Assembly (NCBI RefSeq): GCF_023333585.1
Contig: NZ_JAIQZN010000018.1
Location: forward strand, 1-64,000
Direction of reading: 5' to 3'
Source: Argonema antarcticum A004/B2
GTDB taxonomy: Bacteria > Cyanobacteriota > Cyanobacteriia > Cyanobacteriales > Aerosakkonemataceae
Length of the DNA: 64,000 bases
The first letter of the stretch is position 1; each line of letters begins with the position of its first letter. The notes beneath the pieces are model-generated. The model had not been told where the DNA came from, searched no databases, and worked only from the letters and a program-made list of their open reading frames with translations. Made by a program: the position numbers and the translations under genes. This document shows positions 1 to 8,662 of this stretch, in pieces.

Positions 1-66
1 CTTTTGACTTTTGACTTTTGACTTTTGACTTTTGACTTTTGACTTTTGACTTTTGACTTTTGACTT
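1..66. repeat. 7-bp tandem repeat TTTTGAC
   Basis: About nine head-to-tail copies of the 7-bp unit TTTTGAC run from the window edge to just before the first gene. Short tandemly repeated units of 7 bp are a known feature of filamentous cyanobacterial intergenic DNA. The array probably continues upstream of the window. Confidence 0.95.
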
Positions 67-82
67 TTCTAGCCCCTGAAAG

Positions 83-907
83 ATGAATCGCAACACCCCC
101 GAACAACTGCAAACATTCCTGGAGATTGCCACCGAAGCCGCTCTGGCAGCCGGTACAGTCCTACAATCCTATTTAGGAAAATTAGAAGAGATTGAAGAAA
201 AAGGGCGTCCGGGGGATTTACTAACGGCAGCAGATAAAGCCGCCGAAGCCACCATCCTGGAAATTTTACGCCGCCACTTTCCCGACCATTCCATCCTGGC
301 AGAAGAATCAGGGAGACTGGGAGAAAATAAAAGTGAATACCTCTGGGCGATCGATCCCCTAGATGGTACTACCAACTTTGCCCACCAGTACCCCTTTTTC
401 GCCACCTCGATCGGACTTTTGATTGACGGAATTCCCCAAGTAGGTGCTATTTTCGATCCATTTCACAACGAACTGTTTCGCGCTGCCAAAGGTTTGGGCG
501 CAACGCGCAACCGTCGCCCCATCCGAGTTTCCGCAACATCCGATCTGAGCAAGAGCTTGTTGGTTACAGGCTTTGCCTACGATCGCAGAGAGACAGCTGA
601 CAACAACTACGCCGAGTTTTGTCACCTCACCCATCTTACCCAAGGCGTCCGGCGCAGCGGCTCAGCATCCCTAGATCTAGCCCATGTCGCTTGCGGTCGT
701 CTTGATGGATACTGGGAAAGAGGACTTTCTCCTTGGGATATAGCGGCAGGAATAGTACTGGTACAGGAGGCAGGTGGTAAGGTAACCGCTTACGATCGCA
801 GTTCTTTGCAAATTGATTCAGGCCGAATTCTCGCCACCAACGGTCACATTCATCACAGCCTCAGTAGCGAACTTATGCAGGTTCGTCCGTTATCAGGGTT
901 GGAGTAA
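83..907 (+). CDS. suhB: Inositol monophosphatase family protein
   Basis: Predicted Mg2+-dependent sugar phosphatase of the inositol monophosphatase/FBPase superfamily, cytoplasmic, 274 aa, the usual family length. The metal-binding motifs are visible: the Glu pair in ILAEESG near residue 75, the hallmark WAIDPLDGTTNFAH at 88-101, and the distal SPWDIAAG motif near 215. The ATG at 83 follows a 7-bp tandem array at once, so the promoter must be upstream of or within the repeats. Substrate cannot be read from sequence; cyanobacterial members act on inositol-1-phosphate, histidinol-phosphate or related compounds. hisZ lies two genes downstream, so a histidinol-phosphatase role is a possibility but only inference. 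Confidence 0.9.
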   Translation: MNRNTPEQLQTFLEIATEAALAAGTVLQSYLGKLEEIEEKGRPGDLLTAADKAAEATILEILRRHFPDHSILAEESGRLGENKSEYLWAIDPLDGTTNFAHQYPFFATSIGLLIDGIPQVGAIFDPFHNELFRAAKGLGATRNRRPIRVSATSDLSKSLLVTGFAYDRRETADNNYAEFCHLTHLTQGVRRSGSASLDLAHVACGRLDGYWERGLSPWDIAAGIVLVQEAGGKVTAYDRSSLQIDSGRILATNGHIHHSLSSELMQVRPLSGLE

Positions 908-937
908 TGCCGTAAATTTACCCTAGCGCATCGTTAG

Positions 938-1942
938 ATGTGGCGAAGTACACTAGATTTAATCGCTGCAAAACTCGGAAACTACACTATGGCTTTTAAT
1001 ATAGAACGAGGACTATTCAAGTTAGAGTTTACGGATCACCACGCAGTTTTGGGAGTCCCATTGGATGCTGCGCCCAACGATATCCGCAAACGATATCTCA
1101 AAATTTCCCGTCGCCTGCATCCTGACAGCTGCACTGCGGAAAGCGAACCAGTAAAACAGCAGGCAAGCCAGTTATTTGCAAAACTGGTAAATCCAGCTTA
1201 CGAACACCTGTTTGGGGATCAAAGTCGGGCTGAACATAATGCTCTTTTGAGTCGCATGGGCAAACGCCTCGTTCAGGAACAAAACAAAATCGAAATTCAT
1301 AGCGAAGCAGCCAAGAAGTTAAACAAAGCAGGCAACTTGGATGTAGAGTATAAAACCGTACTCCAAAGCTTGGCGGAGAAGGAATATGAAACGCTCGATC
1401 GAGTTCTAGAACAAATTGCTGAAATCAGCGAACTGAATTTGATTTACTTGCTCAGAAAAGCGAGTCTGGGGCAAAGTACTAGAGATCAACAGACTCCTCC
1501 AAAATCGACAACAGCAGGTACGACAAAACCACCAGGACAAGTAACAGCAGCTGTGACTGAAAAGAAAATTGAAAAGCAGGAAACTTCACCGACTGAGACT
1601 TATTGCCGTCGCGCCGCAGATTATCTCGACAAAAACTATCCTGCTAAAGCGCTTTTGGAAATGAAGGATGCGCTCAAAATGGAGCCAAATAACAGTCGCT
1701 GTCACGCGCTACTGGCAATGGCTTATTGGAAGCAAGACCAGGGAACAATGGCTAAGATTCACATGAATCAGGCTTTGAAGTTCAATCCTCAAGAACCAAC
1801 AGCATTAGAAGTCAAAAAATTGATGGAAAAGCTGGCAGAAAAATCCGCTTCTGCTGCTAAGAAGAAGGAAGCTGAAAAAAGCAGTGGTGGTTTATTTGGT
1901 CTGTTTGGTAAAAAGTCAGAGAAGAACGAGAAGAAAAAATAA
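938..1942 (+). CDS. J-domain protein with TPR region
   Basis: 334 aa with an N-terminal J domain (about residues 33-97) holding the HPD tripeptide at 61-63, which in this family stimulates the ATPase of a DnaK partner. A Pro/Thr/Lys-rich linker follows near 180-215, then tetratricopeptide-like helices at about 220-290, then a very basic Lys-rich tail ending in KKK. A second in-frame ATG at 989 (MAFNIERG) is a possible start. Likely a co-chaperone that uses its TPR part to hold clients; the client is unknown. The stop overlaps the ATG of hisZ by one base (TAATG), so the two genes are probably translationally coupled. Confidence 0.85.
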   Translation: MWRSTLDLIAAKLGNYTMAFNIERGLFKLEFTDHHAVLGVPLDAAPNDIRKRYLKISRRLHPDSCTAESEPVKQQASQLFAKLVNPAYEHLFGDQSRAEHNALLSRMGKRLVQEQNKIEIHSEAAKKLNKAGNLDVEYKTVLQSLAEKEYETLDRVLEQIAEISELNLIYLLRKASLGQSTRDQQTPPKSTTAGTTKPPGQVTAAVTEKKIEKQETSPTETYCRRAADYLDKNYPAKALLEMKDALKMEPNNSRCHALLAMAYWKQDQGTMAKIHMNQALKFNPQEPTALEVKKLMEKLAEKSASAAKKKEAEKSSGGLFGLFGKKSEKNEKKK

Positions 1943-3258
1943 TGGTGCATCAATCACCCCCCTCTTTTCCTCCAAAAAGGGGGGATACCAAAGGCGGAAC
2001 TTTTAACCGCCCAGATGAGAAAGGACTCAATTTTTATGCGCCTGGTGCTAGGGATTTATTGCCCCTCGATGTCGCCCAGAAACGCTGGATTGAAGACCGC
2101 TTGCAGCAGGTATATCATCGGTGGGGCTATCACCGGATTATTACTTCAACGATCGAGCGGTTGGATACTCTGATGGCTGGCGGGGCGATCGATCGCTCAA
2201 CGGTTCTGCAATTGCAAAATGCAGAGGAGGAGGGACTGGGATTGCGCCCAGAACTGACTGCTAGTATCGCACGGACGGCAGTAACCCGGATGGCTGGCGT
2301 CACCTATCCTCAGCGCCTGTATTACAATGCCAATGTGTTTCGCCGATCGCCAGAAGGTAGCCACAACAATCAGCAGGAGTTCTACCAAGCTGGGGTGGAA
2401 CTGATCGGCGGCGGCGGATTGCTGGCGGATGCGGAGATTTTGCTGCTGCTGGCAGAATGTATGCAGACTCTGGGTTTGAGCAATTGGTATTTGATTTTGG
2501 GAGAGGCGGGACTGACTCGAAGTTTGCTTTCTCCTTTCCCGGATGTTTTGCAAGATAAGGTGCGGCGGGCTCTAGCACATCTCGATCGCGTTACCCTGGA
2601 AACACTGCCTCTCTCAGAGGAACTCCGCGATCGAGCTTTGATGTTACTAGATTTGCGCGGACGTCCAGCTGACGTGCTGCAAAAAGTTGCCCATCTAGAA
2701 CTACAGCCGCCTCAGCAAGAAGCTCTCAATCATCTTAAATCTCTTGTAGATTTACTAGAAGGAGGTTTTCCGAAGTTAAGTGATGGATCTGCGATCGCTT
2801 CTAGGGTGATTCTCGACCTCAGCTTAATTCAAACCTTTGACTACTACACTGGCATAGTGTTTGAAGTAGTCGGCGAAACTGAAACAGGAAAGCGCGTTTT
2901 GGGACAGGGAGGTCGCTACGACCAATTGCTGAGCCTTTATCATCCCCAAGGACAAAACGTTCCCGGTATCGGCTTTGGCCTTAATATAGAAGACCTTCAC
3001 CAAGCTTTGCTGCCTACCGCTCAGTTACCCCACCAAACGCCTGGGATCGACTGGTTAGTGGTACCCGAAACTCCCCAAGCTTATCCCGCTGCTTTTGCTT
3101 ATGCCCAAACTCTCAGAGATTCGGTTAATTTAGTACGAGTGGAAATAGATTTGATCGGACGCGATCGAGATGCTATCCGGGACTACGCTCTTCGTCGCCG
3201 CATCCGCCAAATTGCCTGGATCGAAGGGGAAGGGTCACCAACGATTGAAGCGCTGTGA
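1942..3258 (+). CDS. hisZ: ATP phosphoribosyltransferase regulatory subunit HisZ
   Basis: Catalytically inactive histidyl-tRNA synthetase paralogue that pairs with short-form HisG in the first step of histidine synthesis. The class II aaRS-like fold is visible from APGARDLLPLD onward, with the motif 2 region FRRSPEG and the C-terminal FDYYTGIVFEVV and LGQGGRYD stretches. At 438 aa it is somewhat longer than is usual. The excess is N-terminal: between MVHQ and APGARDLLP lie about 28 residues rich in P, K and G, encoded by an intergenic-type inverted repeat (six C, AT-rich loop, six G at 1957-1984). The start overlaps the stop of the J-domain gene by one base. Confidence 0.9.
   Translation: MVHQSPPSFPPKRGDTKGGTFNRPDEKGLNFYAPGARDLLPLDVAQKRWIEDRLQQVYHRWGYHRIITSTIERLDTLMAGGAIDRSTVLQLQNAEEEGLGLRPELTASIARTAVTRMAGVTYPQRLYYNANVFRRSPEGSHNNQQEFYQAGVELIGGGGLLADAEILLLLAECMQTLGLSNWYLILGEAGLTRSLLSPFPDVLQDKVRRALAHLDRVTLETLPLSEELRDRALMLLDLRGRPADVLQKVAHLELQPPQQEALNHLKSLVDLLEGGFPKLSDGSAIASRVILDLSLIQTFDYYTGIVFEVVGETETGKRVLGQGGRYDQLLSLYHPQGQNVPGIGFGLNIEDLHQALLPTAQLPHQTPGIDWLVVPETPQAYPAAFAYAQTLRDSVNLVRVEIDLIGRDRDAIRDYALRRRIRQIAWIEGEGSPTIEAL
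1957..1984. repeat. C6/G6 inverted repeat inside hisZ
   Basis: CCCCCC, a pyrimidine-rich loop, then GGGGGG. It has the same layout as the intergenic hairpin at 9845-9863 but lies in frame near the 5' end of hisZ, where it encodes Pro- and Lys-rich residues. Confidence 0.75.
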
Positions 3259-3343
3259 GAAAAAAGGCATTAAAATCCGTAATGTAGGTTAGAACAAGAT
3301 TTCTATCCGGTCTAGTCTGCCGAATTTTGAGAGAGAGAACACT

Positions 3344-5971
3344 TTGCCGCACACGATTGTTACCAATACTTGCGAAGGCGTTGCCGATTGCGTGGACGCC
3401 TGTCCCGTTGCTTGCATTCACGAAGGCCCAGGCAAAAATGCTAAAGGTACTGACTGGTACTGGATCGGTGCGATTCGTTTAGCCTAAAGCAAGCTGAAAA
3501 GCTTGCAGGACGGTTAGCCCAGTCGATGAGGCTGGTGACAACTGATTACATTTGAAGGTGCAAGTCCTTCCCCTCAAGTGCAGAGGTGAAAGCATATCCC
3601 CTATTTTGATGAGGTAGCAACCATCAGGGTAAAGCGGGGGTAAAAGACAGAATACTGATAGCCGAATTTGGTAACTGTCGAGCAAGAGTCCATGCGTAGC
3701 GAAAGCAAAGATGTGTCTGAACCATCGTCATACCAAATGGTGTAACGGCTAATCCAGGAATCCCTGGAAAACACCAAGCCAAAAGGCAAGGATAGGGCGT
3801 AGGCGATTCGATCCCCGACCTACAAGCACCGCCCACAAACCCGGTGGATAGCATCACGCTAAAGACTCAACAGGTGTAATCGGAACGAAGTAACCCTTAT
3901 ATATCTCTGGAAGGTCGAAAATCCAGTAAGTAGCTAACAAACGGTATGTAGGGGCGGGATTGTATCAGAAGCGAATGCCTCACTGTAATGGTGAGGATAT
4001 GCAGACGGATACACGATAACTCCAAAAGGAAGAAAGACAAGTAGCAATGAATAAGTCTAATACGCAGAACAATCTGACGGTGGAATGGAAAGACCTTAAC
4101 TGGCGAAAGCTGGAGAGGGTAACTTTCAAGTTGCAAAAGCGAATTTTCCAAGCGAGTGAGCGTGGCGATGTTAAAGCAGTTCGCAAACTTCAGAAGACCT
4201 TGATTAGGTCTTGGTCTGCAAAGTGTATTGCGGTTAGAAGGGTCACTCAGGATAATCAAGGGAAGAATACAGCGGGCGTGGATGGTGTGAAAACATTGAC
4301 CCCAAGACGCCGTATGACCTTGGCAAGCAGCCTGAGAATCACTGGTAAATCCAAACCCGCCCGTAGGGTGATGATTCCCAAACCAGGAACAGAGGAAAAA
4401 CGACCACTAGGAATACCGACGGTATATGACCGGGCTTTGCAAGCGTTAGTAAAATTAACGCTGGAACCAGAATGGGAGGCCAAGTTCGAGCCAAACAGTT
4501 ACGGTTTCAGACCAGGACGTTCGTGTCACGATGCGATAGGAGCAATTTACAACATCATCAGTCAAAAAGCCAAATACGTGCTGGATGCTGATATTGCAAA
4601 ATGTTTCGACCGTATAAACCATGAAGCGCTACTAACAAAGGCCAATACTTTCCCGACAATGAGACGGCAGATAAAAGCATGGCTCAAAGCCGGGGTTATT
4701 GACCAGGGTGAGTTATTCCCTACCAATGAGGGTACACCACAAGGAGGGGTAATTTCCCCCCTACTGGCGAATATTGCCTTACACGGTATGGAGGAGCGGG
4801 TTAAGCAATACGCAGAAACGCTAAAGGGGCAAAAAGAGAAAAACCGACAAGCCCTGAGCTTAGTTCGATACGCAGATGACTTTGTGATAATACACGAAGA
4901 TATCAACGTAGTACAAACCTGTCAGAAAATAATTGCAGAATGGTTAAGTGACATTGGATTGGAGTTAAAACCAAACAAAACAAAACTAACCCACACCTAC
5001 AGCGAATACGAAGGTAATACTGGGTTTGAGTTTCTAGGATTCCACATCCAACAGCACAAATCAGGTAACTACCGATGTGCCAAGAGTTCTCATGGAAAAC
5101 CGCTGGGTTTTAACACACTAATCACCCCTAGCAAAGCCAAAATAAAAACCCACCTGAAGAAGATTGCTGAAGTAATAGATGCTCACAAGACTGCCCCTCA
5201 AGCTGCCCTGATTAGCAAGCTGAATCCAATCATTAGGGGATGGTCAAACTATTACTCAACAGTAGTCAGCAAGGAAACCTTCTCAAAGGTTGACCATTTG
5301 GTATGGGATAAGTTAAGAGCCTGGGCTAGGAATAGGGGGAAAGGTGACATCAATAAGGGCAAGTACTGGCGAACAGTAGGAGATCGAAATTGGTGTTTCA
5401 GTACAGAGGATGGATTAGAGTTAGCCGATCATGCAGCGACGCCAATTGTAAGGCACGTCAAAGTGAAAGGGGAAGCTAGTCCATACAACGGTAACTGGAT
5501 TTACTGGAGTAAACGACGTGGAGAATACCCTGGAACCTCTAACAGAGTTGCAAAATTACTCAAGAGACAACAGGGTAAATGCACCCACTGTGGTCTGTAC
5601 TTCACAAGTACAGACATTGTAGAAGTTGACCATGACAAACCAAAATCGCTAGGTGGTAAAGATACCTACGATAACCTAAGACTTCTACACAAACATTGCC
5701 ACGACACAAAAACGGCTAACGACGGCTCCCTTAAGAGCTACGAAGATAACCCGTTTTGAATCGTATCCATAACAAGGATGGAGTTATTGAGGAGCCGGAT
5801 GAGGCGAAAGTCTCACGTCCGGTTCTGAAGGAGAGGTAGGGGTAGCAATGCCCATATCGACTCTAACATTTTGCCACCTGTATTGACTGTGGCATTTGTT
5901 TGCAAGTATGTCCTGTAGAAGGGGCGATCGTCCCAGAAGAACGCCCAGATTTGCAAAAAACTCCTCAGTAG
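3344..5971 (+). CDS. Two-cluster ferredoxin gene split by group II intron
   Basis: A 75-aa bacterial-type ferredoxin in two exons, 3344-3467 and 5868-5971. Exon 1 starts at TTG (reading on as PHTIVTNTCEG) and holds the first cluster cysteines (TNTCEGVADCVDACPVAC). Exon 2 holds the second (CIDCGICLQVCP) and ends RPDLQKTPQ. Joining the exons restores one frame across WI|DFATCIDCG; 124 + 104 nt make exactly 76 codons. It is a small soluble electron carrier, 86 nt downstream of hisZ and perhaps co-transcribed. Without splicing, translation leaves the ferredoxin frame shortly after residue 41 and the second cluster is lost, so function depends on intron removal. The TTG start has only a weak purine-rich stretch (GAGAGAG) upstream. 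Confidence 0.9.
4047..5759 (+). CDS. ltrA: Group II intron reverse transcriptase/maturase with HNH domain
   Basis: 570 aa. The reverse transcriptase domain carries RPLGIPTVYDRALQ, YGFRPGRSCHDA, GTPQGGVISPLLANI and the catalytic YADD box (RYADDFVI, about residue 275). The maturase X region follows (PIIRGWSNYY), and the C-terminus holds an HNH endonuclease with the CxxC pair of GKCTHCG and the core VEVDHDKPKSLGG near 510-550. Family role: splice its own intron and carry out target-primed retrohoming, with HNH cutting the second strand. All key residues are present with no frameshift. The ATG at 4047 lies about 16 nt past an AGGAAGAAAG stretch. It lies wholly inside the intron that splits the ferredoxin gene. 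Confidence 0.95.
   Translation: MNKSNTQNNLTVEWKDLNWRKLERVTFKLQKRIFQASERGDVKAVRKLQKTLIRSWSAKCIAVRRVTQDNQGKNTAGVDGVKTLTPRRRMTLASSLRITGKSKPARRVMIPKPGTEEKRPLGIPTVYDRALQALVKLTLEPEWEAKFEPNSYGFRPGRSCHDAIGAIYNIISQKAKYVLDADIAKCFDRINHEALLTKANTFPTMRRQIKAWLKAGVIDQGELFPTNEGTPQGGVISPLLANIALHGMEERVKQYAETLKGQKEKNRQALSLVRYADDFVIIHEDINVVQTCQKIIAEWLSDIGLELKPNKTKLTHTYSEYEGNTGFEFLGFHIQQHKSGNYRCAKSSHGKPLGFNTLITPSKAKIKTHLKKIAEVIDAHKTAPQAALISKLNPIIRGWSNYYSTVVSKETFSKVDHLVWDKLRAWARNRGKGDINKGKYWRTVGDRNWCFSTEDGLELADHAATPIVRHVKVKGEASPYNGNWIYWSKRRGEYPGTSNRVAKLLKRQQGKCTHCGLYFTSTDIVEVDHDKPKSLGGKDTYDNLRLLHKHCHDTKTANDGSLKSYEDNPF
5792..5825 (+). ncRNA. Group II intron domain V
   Basis: A 34-nt catalytic hairpin starting GAGCCGGATGAGG and ending CGTCCGGTTC. 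The stem pairs CCGGA with TCCGG, with a GAAA loop, as in bacterial group II introns. It sits 42 nt before the intron 3' end. Confidence 0.9.
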
Positions 5972-6082
5972 TTAATTTTAGATTGCAGATTTCAGATTTA
6001 AAATTGTCAATTCAAAATAAATTTGAAATCTGCCATTCTTCAATCTTAAATTTCCCAATGACAACTGACAGCGGAAGAAGGA

Positions 6083-6180
6083 GCTAGGGGCTAGGGGCTA
6101 GGGGCTAGGGGGAAGAGGGGAAGAGATTTACCAATGACAACTGACAACTGACAACTGACAACTGACAACTGACAACTGAC
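6083..6180. repeat. Two adjacent 7-bp tandem arrays
   Basis: A GGGGCTA array (about 6083-6110) is followed, after a purine-rich spacer, by an ACAACTG array (about 6135-6180). Together they fill much of the gap between the ferredoxin gene and the LivF-type ATPase. The second array stops only 3 nt before the ATPase start codon. Confidence 0.9.
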
Positions 6181-6182
6181 TA

Positions 6183-6911
6183 ATGACTAACGAACCCTTA
6201 TTAGAAGTTGAAGATGTTTATGCAGGGTATGTCAAAGATTTGGATATCCTGCAAGGCGTCAATTTCAAAATTTATCCTGGTGAATTGGTGGCGGCGATCG
6301 GCCCAAATGGTGCCGGTAAATCAACGCTGGCTAAAACTATCTTTGGACTTCTCACACCCCACCGAGGCAAAATAACTTTCAAAGGCGAAAACATTGCTGG
6401 CTTGAAATCCGATCGAATCGTTCAGCGCGGAATGTGCTACGTTCCCCAAATCGCCAATGTTTTCCCTTCCCTTTCGGTGGAAGAAAATTTAGATATGGGC
6501 GCTTTTATTCGCAATATCTCTTTACAACCCCTCAAGGATAAAATTTTTGCTTCTTTTCCCGTTTTGGCAAAGCGCCGCCACCAACGTGCTGGGACTCTCT
6601 CTGGCGGGGAACGCCAAATGTTGGCGATGGGAAAAGCTTTGATGCTAGAACCGAGTCTGCTGCTGCTGGATGAACCTTCGGCTGCATTGTCTCCTATTCT
6701 GGTAAACAATGTTTTTGAGCAGATTAAACAGATTAATCAGACGGGAACTGCTATTGTGCTGGTGGAGCAAAATGCTCGGAAAGCTCTGGAAATGTCCGAT
6801 CGCGGTTATGTGTTGGAGGCTGGACGCGATCGCTTCTCTGGCCCCGGCATAGAATTGTTGAATGACCCCAAAGTCGGCGAACTCTATCTGGGAGTCAGTG
6901 CTTTACATTAA
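6183..6911 (+). CDS. LivF-type ABC transporter ATP-binding protein
   Basis: 242-aa ATPase subunit of the branched-chain/neutral amino acid uptake family (LivF/NatE type). Walker A GPNGAGKST is at 40-48, the signature LSGGERQM near 139, Walker B LLLLDEPSAAL near 160, and the switch His is replaced in the usual family manner by VLVEQNARKAL. It would drive uptake at the inner face of the plasma membrane with LivG, LivH, LivM and a binding protein, none of which is in this window; split transporter genes are common in cyanobacteria. The start ATG follows a 7-bp repeat array with no good ribosome binding site. The substrate is inferred from family likeness. Confidence 0.88.
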   Translation: MTNEPLLEVEDVYAGYVKDLDILQGVNFKIYPGELVAAIGPNGAGKSTLAKTIFGLLTPHRGKITFKGENIAGLKSDRIVQRGMCYVPQIANVFPSLSVEENLDMGAFIRNISLQPLKDKIFASFPVLAKRRHQRAGTLSGGERQMLAMGKALMLEPSLLLLDEPSAALSPILVNNVFEQIKQINQTGTAIVLVEQNARKALEMSDRGYVLEAGRDRFSGPGIELLNDPKVGELYLGVSALH

Positions 6912-7140
6912 ATTTTTCTTGTAAGTAGTGTTGATCTCAACGCGGTTTTGCTGTATATTAGAGTGATTACCTTAATAATGGGATGTTTGTGGTTGTAAAA
7001 ATTTAGAACAAATTACCATTATTAAGAAAATTATTCAAACATAATTCTATTGTATCACCAAGCAACCAGAAAACAATCGCGCCGATTTGATGAAATAATA
7101 TTTAACATTGACAGATGCAGATAGATAGCCGAAAGACAAG

Positions 7141-7500
7141 ATGAGAGACTTCAGAGAATTACCGGAATGGGAAAAAGCCCATGAACTGACAGTAGCAGTT
7201 TATGAAACGACAAGCGAGTTTCCCGAAAAGGAGATACTGGGATTAACGCAACAGATTCGTTTAGCTAGTTCTGCCGTCCCCATCAAAATCGCGCAGGGAT
7301 GCGCCAGAGATGACAGAGGGGAACAAGTGAATTTACTTGAAGTGGCAGCAGATTCAGCAATTGAGTTGGAATATTACCTATTATTCAGTTATGAATTAGA
7401 CTACTTAAATATCGCTGAGTACGATCGCCTCATCAGCGGAGTAGTGGAAGTCAAAGAAAAGCTGGAATCTTTAATCGAAAGGCTAAAAACTAATTCCTGA
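7141..7500 (+). CDS. Four-helix bundle protein (S23 family)
   Basis: 119 aa, almost wholly helical, with family features FRELPEWEKAHELTVAVYE at the N-terminus, a central AIPI-like segment (SSAVPIKIAQG) and YYLLFSYELDYL. These proteins were first seen encoded in 23S rRNA intervening sequences but are widespread as free genes. Their function is unknown; they form pentameric four-helix bundles. It stands alone here with 229 nt of AT-rich DNA upstream and is convergent with the next gene, 6 nt away. Confidence 0.85.
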   Translation: MRDFRELPEWEKAHELTVAVYETTSEFPEKEILGLTQQIRLASSAVPIKIAQGCARDDRGEQVNLLEVAADSAIELEYYLLFSYELDYLNIAEYDRLISGVVEVKEKLESLIERLKTNS

Positions 7501-7506
7501 TTGCCT

Positions 7507-8049
7507 TTACTCGAAGACAGGAGGCCAAAGTTCGGCAATTGGCAATTCCCAACCGGGGCACAACGTTGGTATGGTGAGGATGTCGCCATCGCGGAGTACT
7601 TGGGGTTGAGCGTTCAGTCGATAAACTGTTACAGTTAGTTTATCGGGGTCGATCAAAATCCCCACATCTGTTCCCAGTCTCAGGAATAAGTCAATTTTCT
7701 CTTCGATGGGCTTAATGCGATCGGTTTTAGACTTAATTTCTACCATCAAATCGGGAACTAACTCAACAAAATTTCGCTGACTGCGCTTAAGTCTTTCGGC
7801 GCGGACAAAGGAAACATCTGGCGCACGTAAGTTTGAGTTAGGTAAGATAAAGCCAGCACTGGAACCAGTCAGGCGACCTAGATTGCGTGGTAGTAACCAC
7901 ATACCTAAGAAAATTAGTAACCGAGAACCAATTTCGTCTGATGTGTAATCGCATGGGCCCATAATAACAATCTTTCCATCTACTAACTCGTATTGCCAAT
8001 CGGGATGTTCGGATTGTACTTGTTCTAAATCTTTGATAGTTAGGAACAT
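7507..8049 (-). CDS. Uma2 family endonuclease-like protein (DUF820)
   Basis: 180 aa with the Uma2 fold: an N-terminal helix-strand part (YELVDGKIVIMGP), then RAPDVSFVRAERL and the nuclease-like core LVPDLMVEIKSKTDR near 105-118, a PD-(D/E)xK-type D...ExK arrangement. The end has GWELPIAELW. Uma2 proteins are greatly expanded in cyanobacteria; a nuclease activity is predicted from the fold but the cellular role is not known. It is one of three in this window. Confidence 0.85.
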   Translation of the reverse strand: MFLTIKDLEQVQSEHPDWQYELVDGKIVIMGPCDYTSDEIGSRLLIFLGMWLLPRNLGRLTGSSAGFILPNSNLRAPDVSFVRAERLKRSQRNFVELVPDLMVEIKSKTDRIKPIEEKIDLFLRLGTDVGILIDPDKLTVTVYRLNAQPQVLRDGDILTIPTLCPGWELPIAELWPPVFE

Positions 8050-8111
8050 CAGATAACCTCTAGTTAATTGGTGACTCTATATCAGATCTTGCACGATCGC
8101 TACCTTTATTT

Positions 8112-8573
8112 GTGACTATCAAACTTCAACTTCACCATCTCCAAGGTATCCGCACTCACGCTGAAAGCACCTATCCAGAAGAGTGCTGCGGCATTGTGGT
8201 GGGACATTCAGGTGATGATGGGAAAACTGTAGTGGAAATTTGGGCTACCGAGAATGCCTGGAGTGCTGAAGCGGCAGATGATTTCCCAGAGGGAGAAGGG
8301 GAGGCGAGCAAAAAGCGGCGATATGCGATCGCACCTGGTGATATGCTAAAAGCACAACGGCAAGCACGCGATCGGTCTCTCAACATCATTGGCATTTACC
8401 ACTCCCACCCGGATAACCCAGCGATTCCCTCAGAAATGGATCGCGCGATCGCATGGCCGGTGTATTCTTATATCATTGTCTCAGTGCCGCAAAGCAAAGC
8501 AGGGGAACTGCAAAGCTGGTGTCTAGACGACAGCCACCAGTTTCAGCCAGAGGAAATTATCACCGAAATATAA
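8112..8573 (+). CDS. M67 family JAMM metallopeptidase
   Basis: 153 aa with the JAMM/MPN+ zinc site: Glu in YPEECCGIVVG near 21-31 and the ligand motif HSHPDNPAIPSEMD near 95-108 (HxH...D). Bacterial members trim a C-terminal extension from ubiquitin-like sulfur carriers so that their Gly-Gly end can be activated. The next gene encodes the matching E1-like activating enzyme, which supports that role. The chosen start is GTG at 8112, giving MTIKLQLHH; no ATG fits. No sulfur-carrier gene is present nearby, so the substrate must be encoded elsewhere. Confidence 0.9.
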   Translation: MTIKLQLHHLQGIRTHAESTYPEECCGIVVGHSGDDGKTVVEIWATENAWSAEAADDFPEGEGEASKKRRYAIAPGDMLKAQRQARDRSLNIIGIYHSHPDNPAIPSEMDRAIAWPVYSYIIVSVPQSKAGELQSWCLDDSHQFQPEEIITEI

Positions 8574-8662
8574 AACAAATTATAAAAATTAGAGAAACGC
8601 AAACACACAAAGGATACTCTTTTTAGATAGGATCTAAATCCGCTCTTCCCTATCAGACTGCC

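Larger units (their letters stand above)
3468..5867 (+). mobile_element. Complete group II intron with ORF
   Basis: A 2400-nt group II intron. The 5' boundary GTGCG matches the consensus GUGYG. The 3' end CTCTAAC ends in AC as the family requires. Domain V is a clear 34-nt hairpin at 5792-5825, and a domain VI-like stem follows with a candidate branch-point A at 5860, eight bases from the 3' end. The maturase reading frame is in the domain IV position. Exon phase confirms both boundaries to the base. The intact ribozyme ends and intact open frame suggest a splicing-competent, perhaps mobile element. The enclosed protein resembles the chloroplast-like class of maturase; the subclass is inference. 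Confidence 0.93.

Noticed and set aside
5896..6087. 63-codon open frame over the end of the ferredoxin region
   Set aside because: It reads exon 2 of the ferredoxin in the wrong frame and then crosses repeats. The spliced ferredoxin frame explains the conserved cysteines.
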